Assembly (NCBI GenBank): GCA_900541495.1 | Contig: UQKC01000020.1 | Span: 1-37,390 of the forward strand | Source: an uncultured Ruminococcus sp. | Lineage (GTDB): Bacteria > Bacillota > Clostridia > Oscillospirales > Ruminococcaceae | Direction: 5' to 3' | Length of the DNA: 37,390 nucleotides | Shown here: positions 1-8,499 of the stretch, in pieces | How positions within the stretch are numbered: the stretch's first letter is position 1 | Layout of the letters: each line of letters starts with the position of its first letter | Notes under the pieces: generated by a model | Seen by the model: only the letters and a program-made list of their open reading frames with translations | Databases searched by the model: none | Told to the model about the DNA's origin: nothing | Position numbers and translations under genes: made by a program

Positions 1-103
1 TGCGCAAAGTCCCAACGAAAATTTGCTCGTGTTCCGGTTTTTAGAGAACCCCTTTATTAAGTCGGGAATTCCGTTAATACATTATAAATCGGGAGGAAAA
101 ATA

Positions 104-1216
104 ATGTCTTTATTCAACACAGGCGATAAAGCGTACATTATGCTTGAAAACGGAAAGATTTTTGAGGGTTACTCTTTCGGAGCAAAGGGAACTTCTTTCG
201 GAGAGATCGTTTTTACAACAAGCATGACCGCTTATCAGGAAACTCTCACAGACCCGAGCTACTTCGGTCAGATCGTTACACAGACATTTCCGCTCATCGG
301 AAACTACGGTGTGAACGAAGAGGACGGAGAATCCGAAAAGTCCTACGTCAACGGCTACATTGTAAGAGAATGGTGCAACTCCCCGTCCAACTTCAGAATG
401 ACGGGCAGCATCGACGAATTTCTCGTAAAGAACAACATCATCGGCATACACTCTATCGACACAAGATCCCTTACAAGAATCATCCGTGAACACGGCGTTA
501 TGAACGGAGTTATCACAACGGAAAATGTTTACGAAAAGAAAGACGAGTTCCTCAAAAAGATCGCTGAATTCAAGATCGTGAACGCTGTTAAGTCGGTGAC
601 TATCCCCAACAAGAAAGAATATCCTGCCGAGAACACGACTTACAATGTTGTGCTTTATGATTTCGGCTACAAGAGAAATATCCGCCGTGAGCTTATCAAG
701 CGCGGCTGCAATGTTACTGTAGTTCCTGCTTCGACAACAGCGGAAGAAGTCATTGCAATGAAGCCTGACGGAATAATGCTTTCCAACGGCCCAGGAGATC
801 CTGCTGAAAATGTTGAAGTTATCGCAGAGCTCAAAAAGCTCACAACTGTGAACATTCCGATCTTCGGAATCTGTCTTGGACACCAGCTTATGGCTCTTGC
901 GAACGGTGCAAAGACCGAAAAGCTCAAATACGGTCACAGAGGTGCAAATCAGCCTGTTATCGACCTTGATATGGACAAGACGTTCGTTACCTCCCAGAAC
1001 CATGGCTATGCTGTAATAAGCGACAGCGTTCCGTCCGAGGTCGGCATGGTTTCGCACATAAATGCAAACGACAAGACCTGCGAGGGTGTTCGCTACACCG
1101 CATTCCCCTGCTTCACTGTTCAGTTCCACCCCGAAGCATGCGGCGGTCCTCTCGACACCGCTTATCTTTTTGATAAATTCATTGATTTAATTAAGAAAAA
1201 CAAGGAGGACAAGTAA
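104..1216 (+). CDS. carA: Carbamoyl-phosphate synthase small (glutaminase) subunit
   Basis: This is the glutamine amidotransferase subunit of carbamoyl-phosphate synthetase. It releases ammonia from glutamine and passes it to CarB for pyrimidine and arginine synthesis in the cytoplasm. The N-terminal small-chain domain starts ALLEN-like (YIMLENGKIFEGYSFG). The C-terminal class I amidotransferase domain shows the nucleophile elbow GICLGHQL (Cys257) and the VQFHPEA motif (His342, Glu344), so the catalytic triad is complete. The start at 104 is chosen because GGGAGG lies just upstream and the protein is then 370 residues, typical of the family; an in-frame upstream start at 23 has no RBS and adds a non-homologous stretch. 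It is separated from carB by one base. The true promoter or leader lies mostly outside the window. Confidence 0.97.
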   Translation: MSLFNTGDKAYIMLENGKIFEGYSFGAKGTSFGEIVFTTSMTAYQETLTDPSYFGQIVTQTFPLIGNYGVNEEDGESEKSYVNGYIVREWCNSPSNFRMTGSIDEFLVKNNIIGIHSIDTRSLTRIIREHGVMNGVITTENVYEKKDEFLKKIAEFKIVNAVKSVTIPNKKEYPAENTTYNVVLYDFGYKRNIRRELIKRGCNVTVVPASTTAEEVIAMKPDGIMLSNGPGDPAENVEVIAELKKLTTVNIPIFGICLGHQLMALANGAKTEKLKYGHRGANQPVIDLDMDKTFVTSQNHGYAVISDSVPSEVGMVSHINANDKTCEGVRYTAFPCFTVQFHPEACGGPLDTAYLFDKFIDLIKKNKEDK

Positions 1217-1217
1217 A

Positions 1218-4200
1218 ATGCCGCTTCGTAATGATATAAAAAAGGTCCTCGTTATCGGTTCAGGTCCTATCGTTATCGGTCAGGCTGCCGAGTTTGACTA
1301 TGCAGGCACACAGGCTTGCCGCGCTCTTAAGCAGGAGGGTCTTGAAGTTGTACTTATCAACTCCAACCCTGCTACGATTATGACCGATAAGGCAATGGCT
1401 GACAAGGTTTATATCGAACCGCTCACACTCGATGTTGTAAAGAAGATAATTGAGATTGAAAAGCCTGACAGCGTTCTTTCCACACTCGGCGGACAGACGG
1501 GTCTTACACTTTCCATGCAGCTTGCAGAGGAAGGCTTCCTCGAATCCCACGGCGTAAAGCTCCTCGGTGCTAACCCCGAAACCATTCACAAGGCTGAGGA
1601 CAGACAGGCATTCAAGGACACTATGGAAAAGATCGGCGAGCCTTGTATCCCGTCCAAGGTCGTTGAAGAGCTTGAAGATGCTGTTGTTTTCACAAACAAT
1701 GTTATCGGCTACCCCGTAATTATCCGTCCTGCGTTCACACTCGGCGGCACGGGCGGCGGTATCGCAAACAACGAAGAAGAACTTCGTGATATTGCTACGA
1801 ACGGACTCCGTCTTTCCCCTATCCACCAGATACTTGTTGAAAAATGTATCTCGGGTTGGAAAGAAATTGAGTTTGAAGTTATCCGTGACCGCAAGGACAA
1901 TGTTATCACTGTCTGCTCGATGGAAAACTTTGACCCTGTCGGCGTTCACACGGGCGACTCTATCGTTATCGCACCTGCTGTAACGCTCACTGATAAGGAA
2001 TATCAGATGCTCCGTACAGCGGCTATCAACATTATTTCCGAACTTAAGGTAGAGGGCGGCTGCAACTGCCAGTTCGCACTTCACCCCACTTCCTTTGAAT
2101 ATGCTGTTATCGAAGTAAACCCGAGAGTTTCACGTTCTTCCGCACTTGCTTCCAAGGCCACGGGCTATCCTATCGCAAAGGTTGCAACAAAGATCGCTAT
2201 CGGCTACACTCTTGATGAAATTATCAACGCCGTAACGGGCAAGACCTATGCTTGCTTCGAGCCTGCGCTCGACTACGTTGTTGTAAAGTTCCCGAAGTGG
2301 CCTTTCGACAAGTTCGTTTACGCAAAGAGAACACTCGGAACACAGATGATGGCAACGGGCGAAGTTATGGCTATCGGTACTTCGTTCGAGCAGGCTATGA
2401 TGAAAGCTGTACGTTCTATCGAACTCGGAATGGACAGCATGAACCTCAAAAAGCTTGCAAATGTTCCTACAGAAGAGATAGAAAAGCTTCTTTACAATGT
2501 TGACGATGAGCGTTCATTCGTTGTATTTGAAGCTTTGAAGCGCGGAATCTCCGTTGATAAGATTCATGAGATCACAAGGATCGACAACTGGTTCATCTCC
2601 AAGCTCAAAAACCTTGTTGACCTTGAAAAATACCTTGCTGACGGCGCACTCACAGATGATAAATATGACCTTGCAAAGCGTTACGGCTACCTTGACAGCA
2701 CTATTGAGCGCATCAGCGGTCAGAAATGTCCGAAGCACCGTGACTTCGTTTACAAAATGGTTGACACCTGCGCAGGCGAATTCAAGGCTGAAACACCTTA
2801 CTTCTACTCAACTTACGATGAGGAGAACGAAGCTCTCCAGTTCCTTGACAGAAAGAAGACCGACAAGAAAAAGATCATCGTTTTCGGTTCAGGTCCTATC
2901 AGAATCGGTCAGGGTATCGAATTCGACTACTGCTCCGTTCACTGCGTATGGGCGCTCAAAGAAATGGGTTACGAAGCTGTTATCTGCAACAACAACCCTG
3001 AAACTGTTTCCACCGACTTTGACACCGGCGACAGACTTTACTTCGACCCGCTCACAAAGGAAGACGTTGCGTCACTTATTGCAACCGAAAAGCCTGACGG
3101 CGTAGTTGTTCAGTTCGGCGGTCAGACTGCTATCAAGCTCACAAAATATCTTGATGAAATGGGCGTAAACATTCTCGGTACTTCCGCTGACAGCATTGAT
3201 GCTGCCGAAGACAGAGAGCGTTTCGACGAACTTCTCAACAAGTGCGGAATCCCACGTCCTGCAGGTCACACTGTAATGAACGTTGATGAAGCTCTTGCGG
3301 CTGCCGAAAGCCTTGGCTACCCCGTTCTTATGCGTCCGTCCTACGTTCTCGGCGGTCAGAATATGATAATCGCGCACTCCGATCAGGATATCATCGAATA
3401 TATGGCTATCATCACAAGAGGCGGACTTGAAAACCCTGTTCTTATCGATAAGTATATGATGGGCAAGGAAGTTGAAGTTGACGCTATCTGCGACGGTACG
3501 GACTATCTTATTCCGGGTATCATGGAGCATATCGAACGTGCAGGTATCCACTCGGGCGACTCTATCTCCGTTTATCCTGCAATGACGCTCACGAAGAAGA
3601 TCCGTGAAACTATCATCGATTACACAAGAAAGCTTGCATTCGAGCTTAAGGTAATCGGTCTTGTAAATATTCAGTATGTTGTTTACAACAATGAAGTTTA
3701 CGTTATCGAAGTTAACCCTCGTTCGTCCAGAACCGTTCCTTACATTTCAAAGGTAACGGGCGTTCCTATGGTCGATATTGCTACAAAGATAATGCTCGGC
3801 GAAACCCTCAAACAGCAGGGATATGAGAGCGGTCTTTACAGAGAAGCCGAATACATCGCTGTTAAAGTTCCTGTTTTCAGCTTTGCAAAGCTTCATGATG
3901 TTGATACGGCACTCGGACCTGAGATGAAGTCCACAGGTGAATGTCTTGGTATCGCTCACAATTTTGAGGATGCTCTTTACAAGGGCCTCGTTGGCGCAGG
4001 CTATGACCTCACTAAGAAAACGGGCGGCGGTGTTCTCATTACCGTTCGTGATACTGACAAGCAGGAAATTCTCTACGTTGCCGAAAAGTTCGAGCGCCTT
4101 GGCTTCACGCTTTATGCAACGAGCGGTACTGCTTCGATACTCAACAGAAATATGATCGCAGCGAACGTTGTCCGCAAGGCTTCCGAAGAAGGTCCGAACG

Positions 4201-4418
4201 TTATGGATCTTCTCGACAGCGGCAAGATCGACTACGTTATCTCGACCTCCGCAAAGGGCAGACTTCCTGCTCTTGACAGCGTAAAGATTCGCCGTAAGAC
4301 GGTTGAACGTTCTATCTGCTGCCTTACAGCTATCGACACCGCAAACGCTGTTGCTGATATTCTTGCAATGGGCAAGGATATTGACGACATCGAAATGGTA
4401 GATATCACAAAGATATAA
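1218..4418 (+). CDS. carB: Carbamoyl-phosphate synthase large subunit
   Basis: This large subunit makes carbamoyl phosphate from ammonia, bicarbonate and two ATP. At 1066 residues it is the usual length. It has the expected internal duplication: two ATP-grasp halves, each opening with a GSGP-I-IGQ-EFDY signature (near residues 14-28 and again near 560-575), followed by a C-terminal allosteric MGS-like domain (about residues 930-1066). The RBS AAGGAGGA sits inside the end of carA and the gap is one base, so the two subunits are translationally coupled. A weak hairpin follows at 4530-4564. No frameshift or missing motif is evident. Confidence 0.98.
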   Translation: MPLRNDIKKVLVIGSGPIVIGQAAEFDYAGTQACRALKQEGLEVVLINSNPATIMTDKAMADKVYIEPLTLDVVKKIIEIEKPDSVLSTLGGQTGLTLSMQLAEEGFLESHGVKLLGANPETIHKAEDRQAFKDTMEKIGEPCIPSKVVEELEDAVVFTNNVIGYPVIIRPAFTLGGTGGGIANNEEELRDIATNGLRLSPIHQILVEKCISGWKEIEFEVIRDRKDNVITVCSMENFDPVGVHTGDSIVIAPAVTLTDKEYQMLRTAAINIISELKVEGGCNCQFALHPTSFEYAVIEVNPRVSRSSALASKATGYPIAKVATKIAIGYTLDEIINAVTGKTYACFEPALDYVVVKFPKWPFDKFVYAKRTLGTQMMATGEVMAIGTSFEQAMMKAVRSIELGMDSMNLKKLANVPTEEIEKLLYNVDDERSFVVFEALKRGISVDKIHEITRIDNWFISKLKNLVDLEKYLADGALTDDKYDLAKRYGYLDSTIERISGQKCPKHRDFVYKMVDTCAGEFKAETPYFYSTYDEENEALQFLDRKKTDKKKIIVFGSGPIRIGQGIEFDYCSVHCVWALKEMGYEAVICNNNPETVSTDFDTGDRLYFDPLTKEDVASLIATEKPDGVVVQFGGQTAIKLTKYLDEMGVNILGTSADSIDAAEDRERFDELLNKCGIPRPAGHTVMNVDEALAAAESLGYPVLMRPSYVLGGQNMIIAHSDQDIIEYMAIITRGGLENPVLIDKYMMGKEVEVDAICDGTDYLIPGIMEHIERAGIHSGDSISVYPAMTLTKKIRETIIDYTRKLAFELKVIGLVNIQYVVYNNEVYVIEVNPRSSRTVPYISKVTGVPMVDIATKIMLGETLKQQGYESGLYREAEYIAVKVPVFSFAKLHDVDTALGPEMKSTGECLGIAHNFEDALYKGLVGAGYDLTKKTGGGVLITVRDTDKQEILYVAEKFERLGFTLYATSGTASILNRNMIAANVVRKASEEGPNVMDLLDSGKIDYVISTSAKGRLPALDSVKIRRKTVERSICCLTAIDTANAVADILAMGKDIDDIEMVDITKI

Positions 4419-4529
4419 GCATGGAACGCCCCACGGCAAATTTGCGCTATCGCTTCGCTTTGTTCCGCTTTGTTCACAGCAAGAAGTTGTATCTGCGGAA
4501 GAAGGTCTGGCGCGCTGAATTATAATCAA

Positions 4530-4564
4530 AAACGCAGCCTGCCCATAAACGGACAGGCTCGTTT
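4530..4564. terminator. Hairpin after carB, possible terminator
   Basis: The arms AGCCTGCCC and GGACAGGCT surround a six-base loop, extended outward by AAACG/CGTTT with one bulged C. The T tract after it is poor (GTTTAGGATA), so termination is uncertain. The preceding 110 bases (4419-4529) hold no ORF I can support; they contain a tandem ten-base repeat CGCTTTGTTC at 4456-4475. Confidence 0.55.
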
Positions 4565-4574
4565 AGGATAATAA

Positions 4575-4710
4575 ATACTAAACACCAATAAAATAAAGGA
4601 AAAAATCTGCGCCGGAATCCAATATAAACCTGTTAAAAACAGCTGCGAGATTGTCGGCTTGATTTTTTCTAAATTTTAAATGGTGTTAAATTTTAAATGG
4701 TGTTTAGTAT
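4575..4710. mobile_element. MITE-like element, copy 1 (13-bp terminal inverted repeats)
   Basis: A 136-base non-coding element bounded by perfect 13-base inverted repeats, ATACTAAACACCA at 4575-4587 and TGGTGTTTAGTAT at 4698-4710. If the outer TA on each side is read as a target duplication, the ends are CTAAACACCA...TGGTGTTTAG, which is the pattern of elements mobilised by IS630/Tc1-mariner transposases (inference). A second copy in inverted orientation starts at 37298. Over about 92 shared bases the two differ at roughly six positions. This copy also carries a 17-base tandem duplication (4671-4687 repeated at 4688-4704) that the second copy lacks. No transposase is present in the window. 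Confidence 0.8.
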
Positions 4711-4766
4711 AAGAATGATTTTCACACGAATCAACATAAGACCGACATAAATCAGGGGGAAAACTA

Positions 4767-5675
4767 ATGAGCTGGGACGAAAAGCTTGATTCTACCTTTT
4801 TAAGAGATCAGAACTTCGACATAAACGGCGAACGTATGCGCGTTGCACTCCGCGGATTCAAAATTTCGCTTATCTATGAGCTTATAAGCAGTGCTGCGAT
4901 GATGTATTTATCGTTTCTTATGGTTCTTTATAAGTCTGCGTCTGTTATTTCCAACTCCATTGCGGGAAATCTTCTCGACACGATAAATGAAGTTATCATT
5001 GATACGGGAAAAAACATTTCAAGCGTTGCTTACAACACAAGCGGCTGGCTCATAACGTTTCCACTCGCACTGCTGACGATAATCTTTTCGCTTCTCGGAA
5101 ACACATTTCATCTGAAATTTGCTCCGAAGGTAATGGCTGTAATTTATCCTGCGCATCTTATACTCGGTATTCTCGCAGGTTTCGGACTTTTTGACGATAT
5201 GAACGGATTTTGGGCAGTTATGCTTATGATTTACGCTCTTGCAGGCTTCTGGATAAACGATTTTACGATTCGCGGACTTAAAGAGCTTGATTATCTCGTA
5301 ACGCAGGAGGGTTTTCCAACCTTCAATCTTGCGATATTCTATTTTCGCCGTTCGCATTATGCTAAAATGCGTGAAAAATGGCTTGCGGAACACCCCGAGC
5401 CAAAGGCTGCTCCAAAGCTTGAAACCGAAGAAAAGCGAATGGAAATGCTCGATATAACGGCGGAAAAAGAACAGCTCGGCGTTATCCCAAACATTCAGGT
5501 GACGGCTGATTCTGCGGAAAAATGGCTCGAACAGAACAAGCTTGAGACCGACAAAAAGCAAAGCGACAGCGTTAAGGAAAACGCAATGGACGATCTTTCG
5601 ACCGCAGACCTAATTCTCCCCGATACAGATGAATATTACGCAAAAAGCATAGAACCGAAAGTAAAAAGGCATTAA
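4767..5675 (+). CDS. Uncharacterised four-helix membrane protein with long cytoplasmic tail
   Basis: I do not recognise this 302-residue protein. It has a hydrophilic N-terminus (about 30 residues), four likely membrane segments near residues 33-55, 92-112, 120-140 and 146-165, and a charged tail from about residue 195 to the end rich in Glu, Lys and Asp. No catalytic motif is visible. The start follows CAGGGGGAAAACTA, a good RBS. It stands alone between two palindromic repeats (4575-4710 and 5692-5787), with carAB upstream and pyrKD downstream on the same strand. It has no obvious role in pyrimidine synthesis and may simply be an insertion in what was once a longer pyr cluster. Confidence 0.8.
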   Translation: MSWDEKLDSTFLRDQNFDINGERMRVALRGFKISLIYELISSAAMMYLSFLMVLYKSASVISNSIAGNLLDTINEVIIDTGKNISSVAYNTSGWLITFPLALLTIIFSLLGNTFHLKFAPKVMAVIYPAHLILGILAGFGLFDDMNGFWAVMLMIYALAGFWINDFTIRGLKELDYLVTQEGFPTFNLAIFYFRRSHYAKMREKWLAEHPEPKAAPKLETEEKRMEMLDITAEKEQLGVIPNIQVTADSAEKWLEQNKLETDKKQSDSVKENAMDDLSTADLILPDTDEYYAKSIEPKVKRH

Positions 5676-5691
5676 TACTGATCTCTAATGA

Positions 5692-5787
5692 GTGTACAGA
5701 AAAAAATCGGCACAAAATCCATTTAAAGCTGTTTTTCAACATCAACCTATTTTCAATAGCTACAGCTTTTGCTTGATTTTTGTACAC
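5692..5787. repeat. Palindrome-ended intergenic element upstream of pyrK
   Basis: A 96-base stretch with outer arms GTGTACAGAAAAAAATC (5692-5708) and the near-complement ending GATTTTTGTACAC (to 5787), plus an inner pair AAAGCTGT/ACAGCTTT around 5726-5769. It can fold as one long hairpin. A GCTTGATTTTT stretch is shared with the element at 4575-4710, hinting at a relationship that I cannot prove. Its right end supplies the only -35-like box I can find for pyrK. Confidence 0.55.
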
Positions 5788-5801
5788 ATTCCGATTAGAT
5801 A
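5773..5801 (+). promoter_or_regulatory. Possible pyrK promoter
   Basis: TTGATT, a 17-base spacer and TAGATA lie 20 bases before the pyrK start. The -35 box falls inside the right arm of the palindromic element. The boxes are imperfect and no PyrR-type attenuator is seen, so this is tentative. Confidence 0.35.
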
Positions 5802-5820
5802 TAAGTATAAGGAGGTTATT

Positions 5821-6597
5821 ATGAAATACACACAAGGCTGCTACCCGATCATATCCAAAACAGCTCTTGCAAAAGAGATCTACGATATGACGATACTCTG
5901 TCCCGACGCTGCTCAGGCTGCACAGGCAGGTCAATTCATTAACATAAAGGTTGACGGATTTATGCTCCGCCGCCCTATCTCGATATGCGGCATCGACAAG
6001 GAAAAGGGAACTCTCCGCATCGTTTTTGAAGTTCGCGGAAAAGGCACAAAGGAACTTTCACAGCTTGCAGAGGGCGACCTTATTGACATTATCGCTCCGC
6101 TCGGCGGAAACGGATTCAAGTTTGACGGCTATAACAAGGCTGTCATCATCGGCGGCGGAATAGGCAATCCACCGATGCTCCCTATCGCTGAACACTTCGG
6201 CTCAAACGCTAAGGTAATAAGCGGTTTCAGAAATTCTTCCGTTGTTATTCTTCAAAATGATTTTGCAAAAACTGGCGCACAGACTATCCTCTGCACCGAT
6301 GACGGCTCGGCAGGAAGAAAAGGCTTCGTTACCGATGCACTCAAGGAAGAGATCGCAAAGGAGAAGCCTGACGTTATCTATGCCTGCGGTCCTTCCGTAA
6401 TGCTCAAGAGAATTGTTGAGATTGCAAGGGAAAACGGCATCAAGACGCAGGTTTCGCTCGAAGAAAGAATGGGCTGCGGAATAGGCGCTTGCCTTGTCTG
6501 CGTTTGCAGAACTATCCGCGACGGCGAGGAATTCTATTCCCACGTTTGCAAGGACGGCCCTGTATTTGACGGCGAGGAGGTAAATTTCGATGAATAA
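5821..6597 (+). CDS. pyrK: Dihydroorotate dehydrogenase B, electron transfer subunit
   Basis: PyrK carries FAD and a [2Fe-2S] cluster and passes electrons from dihydroorotate oxidation in PyrD to NAD+. The 258-residue protein has a ferredoxin-reductase-like FAD domain (RRPISICG near residues 43-50), an NAD-binding region (IIGGGIGNPPMLPIAEHF) and a C-terminal cluster-binding loop with the Cys pattern CGIGACLVCVC plus a later Cys in HVCKDG. The ATG at 5821 is preceded by AAGGAGG; an upstream in-frame start at 5692 would only add translated palindrome. The gene overlaps pyrD by eight bases, as expected for subunits of one complex. Confidence 0.95.
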   Translation: MKYTQGCYPIISKTALAKEIYDMTILCPDAAQAAQAGQFINIKVDGFMLRRPISICGIDKEKGTLRIVFEVRGKGTKELSQLAEGDLIDIIAPLGGNGFKFDGYNKAVIIGGGIGNPPMLPIAEHFGSNAKVISGFRNSSVVILQNDFAKTGAQTILCTDDGSAGRKGFVTDALKEEIAKEKPDVIYACGPSVMLKRIVEIARENGIKTQVSLEERMGCGIGACLVCVCRTIRDGEEFYSHVCKDGPVFDGEEVNFDE

Positions 6598-7501
6598 ATT
6601 AGCTGTAAATTTCGCAGGCGTTGACTTCAAAAACCCTGTTATCCCTGCATCGGGAACATTCGGCTACGGCAAGGAATACGAAGAGTTCTTCGACCTTTCC
6701 AAGCTTGGCGGCATCAGCGTAAAGGGCACGACCGAAAAGCTCCGCACGGGAAATCTCCCTCCAAGAATCGCAGAAACACCGTCGGGTATGCTCAACAGTG
6801 TTGGACTCCAGAATCCGGGCGTTGACCATTTCATCGCACACGAACTTCCCTACCTTATGGGAAAAAATACGGTTATAATTGCAAATATGGCAGGCTCGAC
6901 CGCTGACGGCTACCGCGAAGTTGCTGAAAAGCTCGACAAAACCAACGTTCCGATGATCGAAGTAAACATCTCCTGCCCGAATGTTAAAGCTGGCGGCGCA
7001 GCATTCGGCGTAAGCTGCGAAGGTGCGGCTCAGATAACAAAGATAGTTCGCGCTGCAACAAAGAAGCCGATAATGATAAAGCTTTCTCCTAACGTTACGA
7101 ACATTGCAGAGATCGCAAAGGCTGTCGAAGCCGAGGGCGCAGATGCAGTTTCGCTTATCAACACGCTTCTCGGAATGAGAATAGATATCCGCACCAAGCG
7201 TCCTATTCTCCACAACAACGTCGGCGGACTTTCGGGTCCTGCTGTTTTCCCCGTTGCCGTAAGAATGGTATGGCAGGTCGCAAACGCTGTTAAAATTCCC
7301 GTATGCGGAATGGGCGGCATCTCCACTTGGGAGGACGCTGTTGAAATGATGATGGCAGGTGCTTCGACTGTTCAGGTCGGCGCTGCACTTTTCAATGACC
7401 CTCTTGCGGCTGTAAAGATCATCGACGGTCTTGAAAAATATGTCGAGGACAACCACCTCAACAGCATCAATGACATTGTCGGCGCTGTAAAGCCATGGTA
7501 A
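6590..7501 (+). CDS. pyrD: Dihydroorotate dehydrogenase (NAD+), class 1B catalytic subunit
   Basis: This FMN enzyme oxidises dihydroorotate to orotate, the fourth step of UMP synthesis. At 303 residues it has the class 1 TIM-barrel motifs: the VNISCPN segment with the class 1 active-site Cys129, KLSPNVTNI, and the phosphate-binding GGIS and AGASTVQVGAALF motifs near the C-terminus. The partner PyrK directly upstream marks it as class 1B. The start overlaps the pyrK stop (ATGAATAA arrangement) and its RBS (GGCGAGGAGG) lies in pyrK, so translation is coupled. Confidence 0.96.
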   Translation: MNKLAVNFAGVDFKNPVIPASGTFGYGKEYEEFFDLSKLGGISVKGTTEKLRTGNLPPRIAETPSGMLNSVGLQNPGVDHFIAHELPYLMGKNTVIIANMAGSTADGYREVAEKLDKTNVPMIEVNISCPNVKAGGAAFGVSCEGAAQITKIVRAATKKPIMIKLSPNVTNIAEIAKAVEAEGADAVSLINTLLGMRIDIRTKRPILHNNVGGLSGPAVFPVAVRMVWQVANAVKIPVCGMGGISTWEDAVEMMMAGASTVQVGAALFNDPLAAVKIIDGLEKYVEDNHLNSINDIVGAVKPW

Positions 7502-7521
7502 CGGAGGTCACCTCTTTATAA

Positions 7522-8460
7522 ATGGAAACTAAAAAAAGCATACTTGAAAATCCCCAAATGGTGCTGCCGTCGGCGATGCTCTGCTGCCTTTTGTGGGGCA
7601 GCGCATTTCCACTTGTGAAGATAGGATTTTCTTGGCTCAATATCTCGTCCGAGGATATCCCGACCGAGATTCTTTACGCGGGACTTCGCTTCACGCTCGC
7701 AGGGGTTATTGCAATTATCATCACAAGCCTTATAAGCGGAAAGCTTCTCCGCCCGACCGTGAAAAGCCTGCCGAAAGTCTTTTCACTCAGTATGTTCCAG
7801 ACGATATTGCAGTATCTTTTCTTCTACATCGGACTTTCCAACACCTCGGGCGTTAAGGCTTCGGTAATCGAGGCGATGAACGTTTTCGTTGCGCTTATTG
7901 TTTCCTGCCTTATCTTCCGAATGGAAAAATTCACGGCGGCGAAGATCATCGGCAGCATTATCGGCTTTGCAGGAGTTGTTATAATCAATGTCAGCAAAGG
8001 CGACCTTGCAGGCGGACTTACTCTCAAAGGCGAAGGCTTCATACTTATCTCGACCGTAGCGTATGCATTTTCTTCCGTGCTGATGAAGCACTGGTCGGGC
8101 GAAGAAAACCCGATGATGATGAGCGCATGGCAATTCTTGCTCGGCGGAATTGTAATGTCGATACTCGGATTTGCGCTCGGCGGCAGGATAAGCGGATTTG
8201 ATCTGAAGTCTGTTCTGCTCCTCATCTATCTTGCTTCGCTTTCGGCTATCGCATATTCGCTTTGGGCATCGCTCCTCAAATATTATCCCGTATCGAGAAT
8301 TGCCGTTTACGGTTTTATGAACCCCGTTTTCGGATTTATACTTTCGGCGTTCCTGCTCGGAGAATCGGAGGCATTCGGTCTGAAAAGCATTGCTGCACTC
8401 GTGCTTGTGTGCCTTGGAATCTACATTGTCAATTACACAAAAAAATCGAATAAAGTATAA
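7522..8460 (+). CDS. EamA/DMT-family transporter
   Basis: A 312-residue integral membrane protein of the drug/metabolite transporter superfamily, likely an exporter of small metabolites or amino acids; the substrate cannot be told from sequence. About ten hydrophobic segments are visible, arranged as two EamA repeats; the first begins CCLLWGSAFPLVKIGF and the second includes GEGFILISTVAYAFSSVLMKHW. It lies 20 bases after pyrD and may be co-transcribed with it. The RBS GGAGG is rather far (14 bases) from the ATG, so expression may be modest. A strong bidirectional hairpin follows at 8464-8497. Confidence 0.9.
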   Translation: METKKSILENPQMVLPSAMLCCLLWGSAFPLVKIGFSWLNISSEDIPTEILYAGLRFTLAGVIAIIITSLISGKLLRPTVKSLPKVFSLSMFQTILQYLFFYIGLSNTSGVKASVIEAMNVFVALIVSCLIFRMEKFTAAKIIGSIIGFAGVVIINVSKGDLAGGLTLKGEGFILISTVAYAFSSVLMKHWSGEENPMMMSAWQFLLGGIVMSILGFALGGRISGFDLKSVLLLIYLASLSAIAYSLWASLLKYYPVSRIAVYGFMNPVFGFILSAFLLGESEAFGLKSIAALVLVCLGIYIVNYTKKSNKV

Positions 8461-8463
8461 AAT

Positions 8464-8497
8464 AACCGCTGTTCAATATAGAATTTGAACAGCGGTT
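8464..8497. terminator. Bidirectional terminator between convergent genes
   Basis: Perfect 13-base arms AACCGCTGTTCAA and TTGAACAGCGGTT around an eight-base loop. It sits between the stop of the DMT gene and the stop of the convergent AI-2E-family gene and can serve both. Confidence 0.85.
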
Positions 8498-8499
8498 CC

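Noticed and set aside
110..1129. Long minus-strand open frame opposite carA
   Set aside because: It is antisense to a clearly conserved gene, has a Cys/Val/Asn-rich shadow composition, no family motif and no RBS.
4456..4475. Tandem CGCTTTGTTC repeat as a start of a CRISPR or iteron array
   Set aside because: Only two adjacent ten-base units without spacers, and no cas or replication gene nearby.
5788..5820. PyrR-type attenuator in front of pyrK
   Set aside because: The leader is too short and lacks the conserved PyrR-binding loop; no antiterminator/terminator pair is visible. The start of the window before carA might hold the end of one but is cut off.
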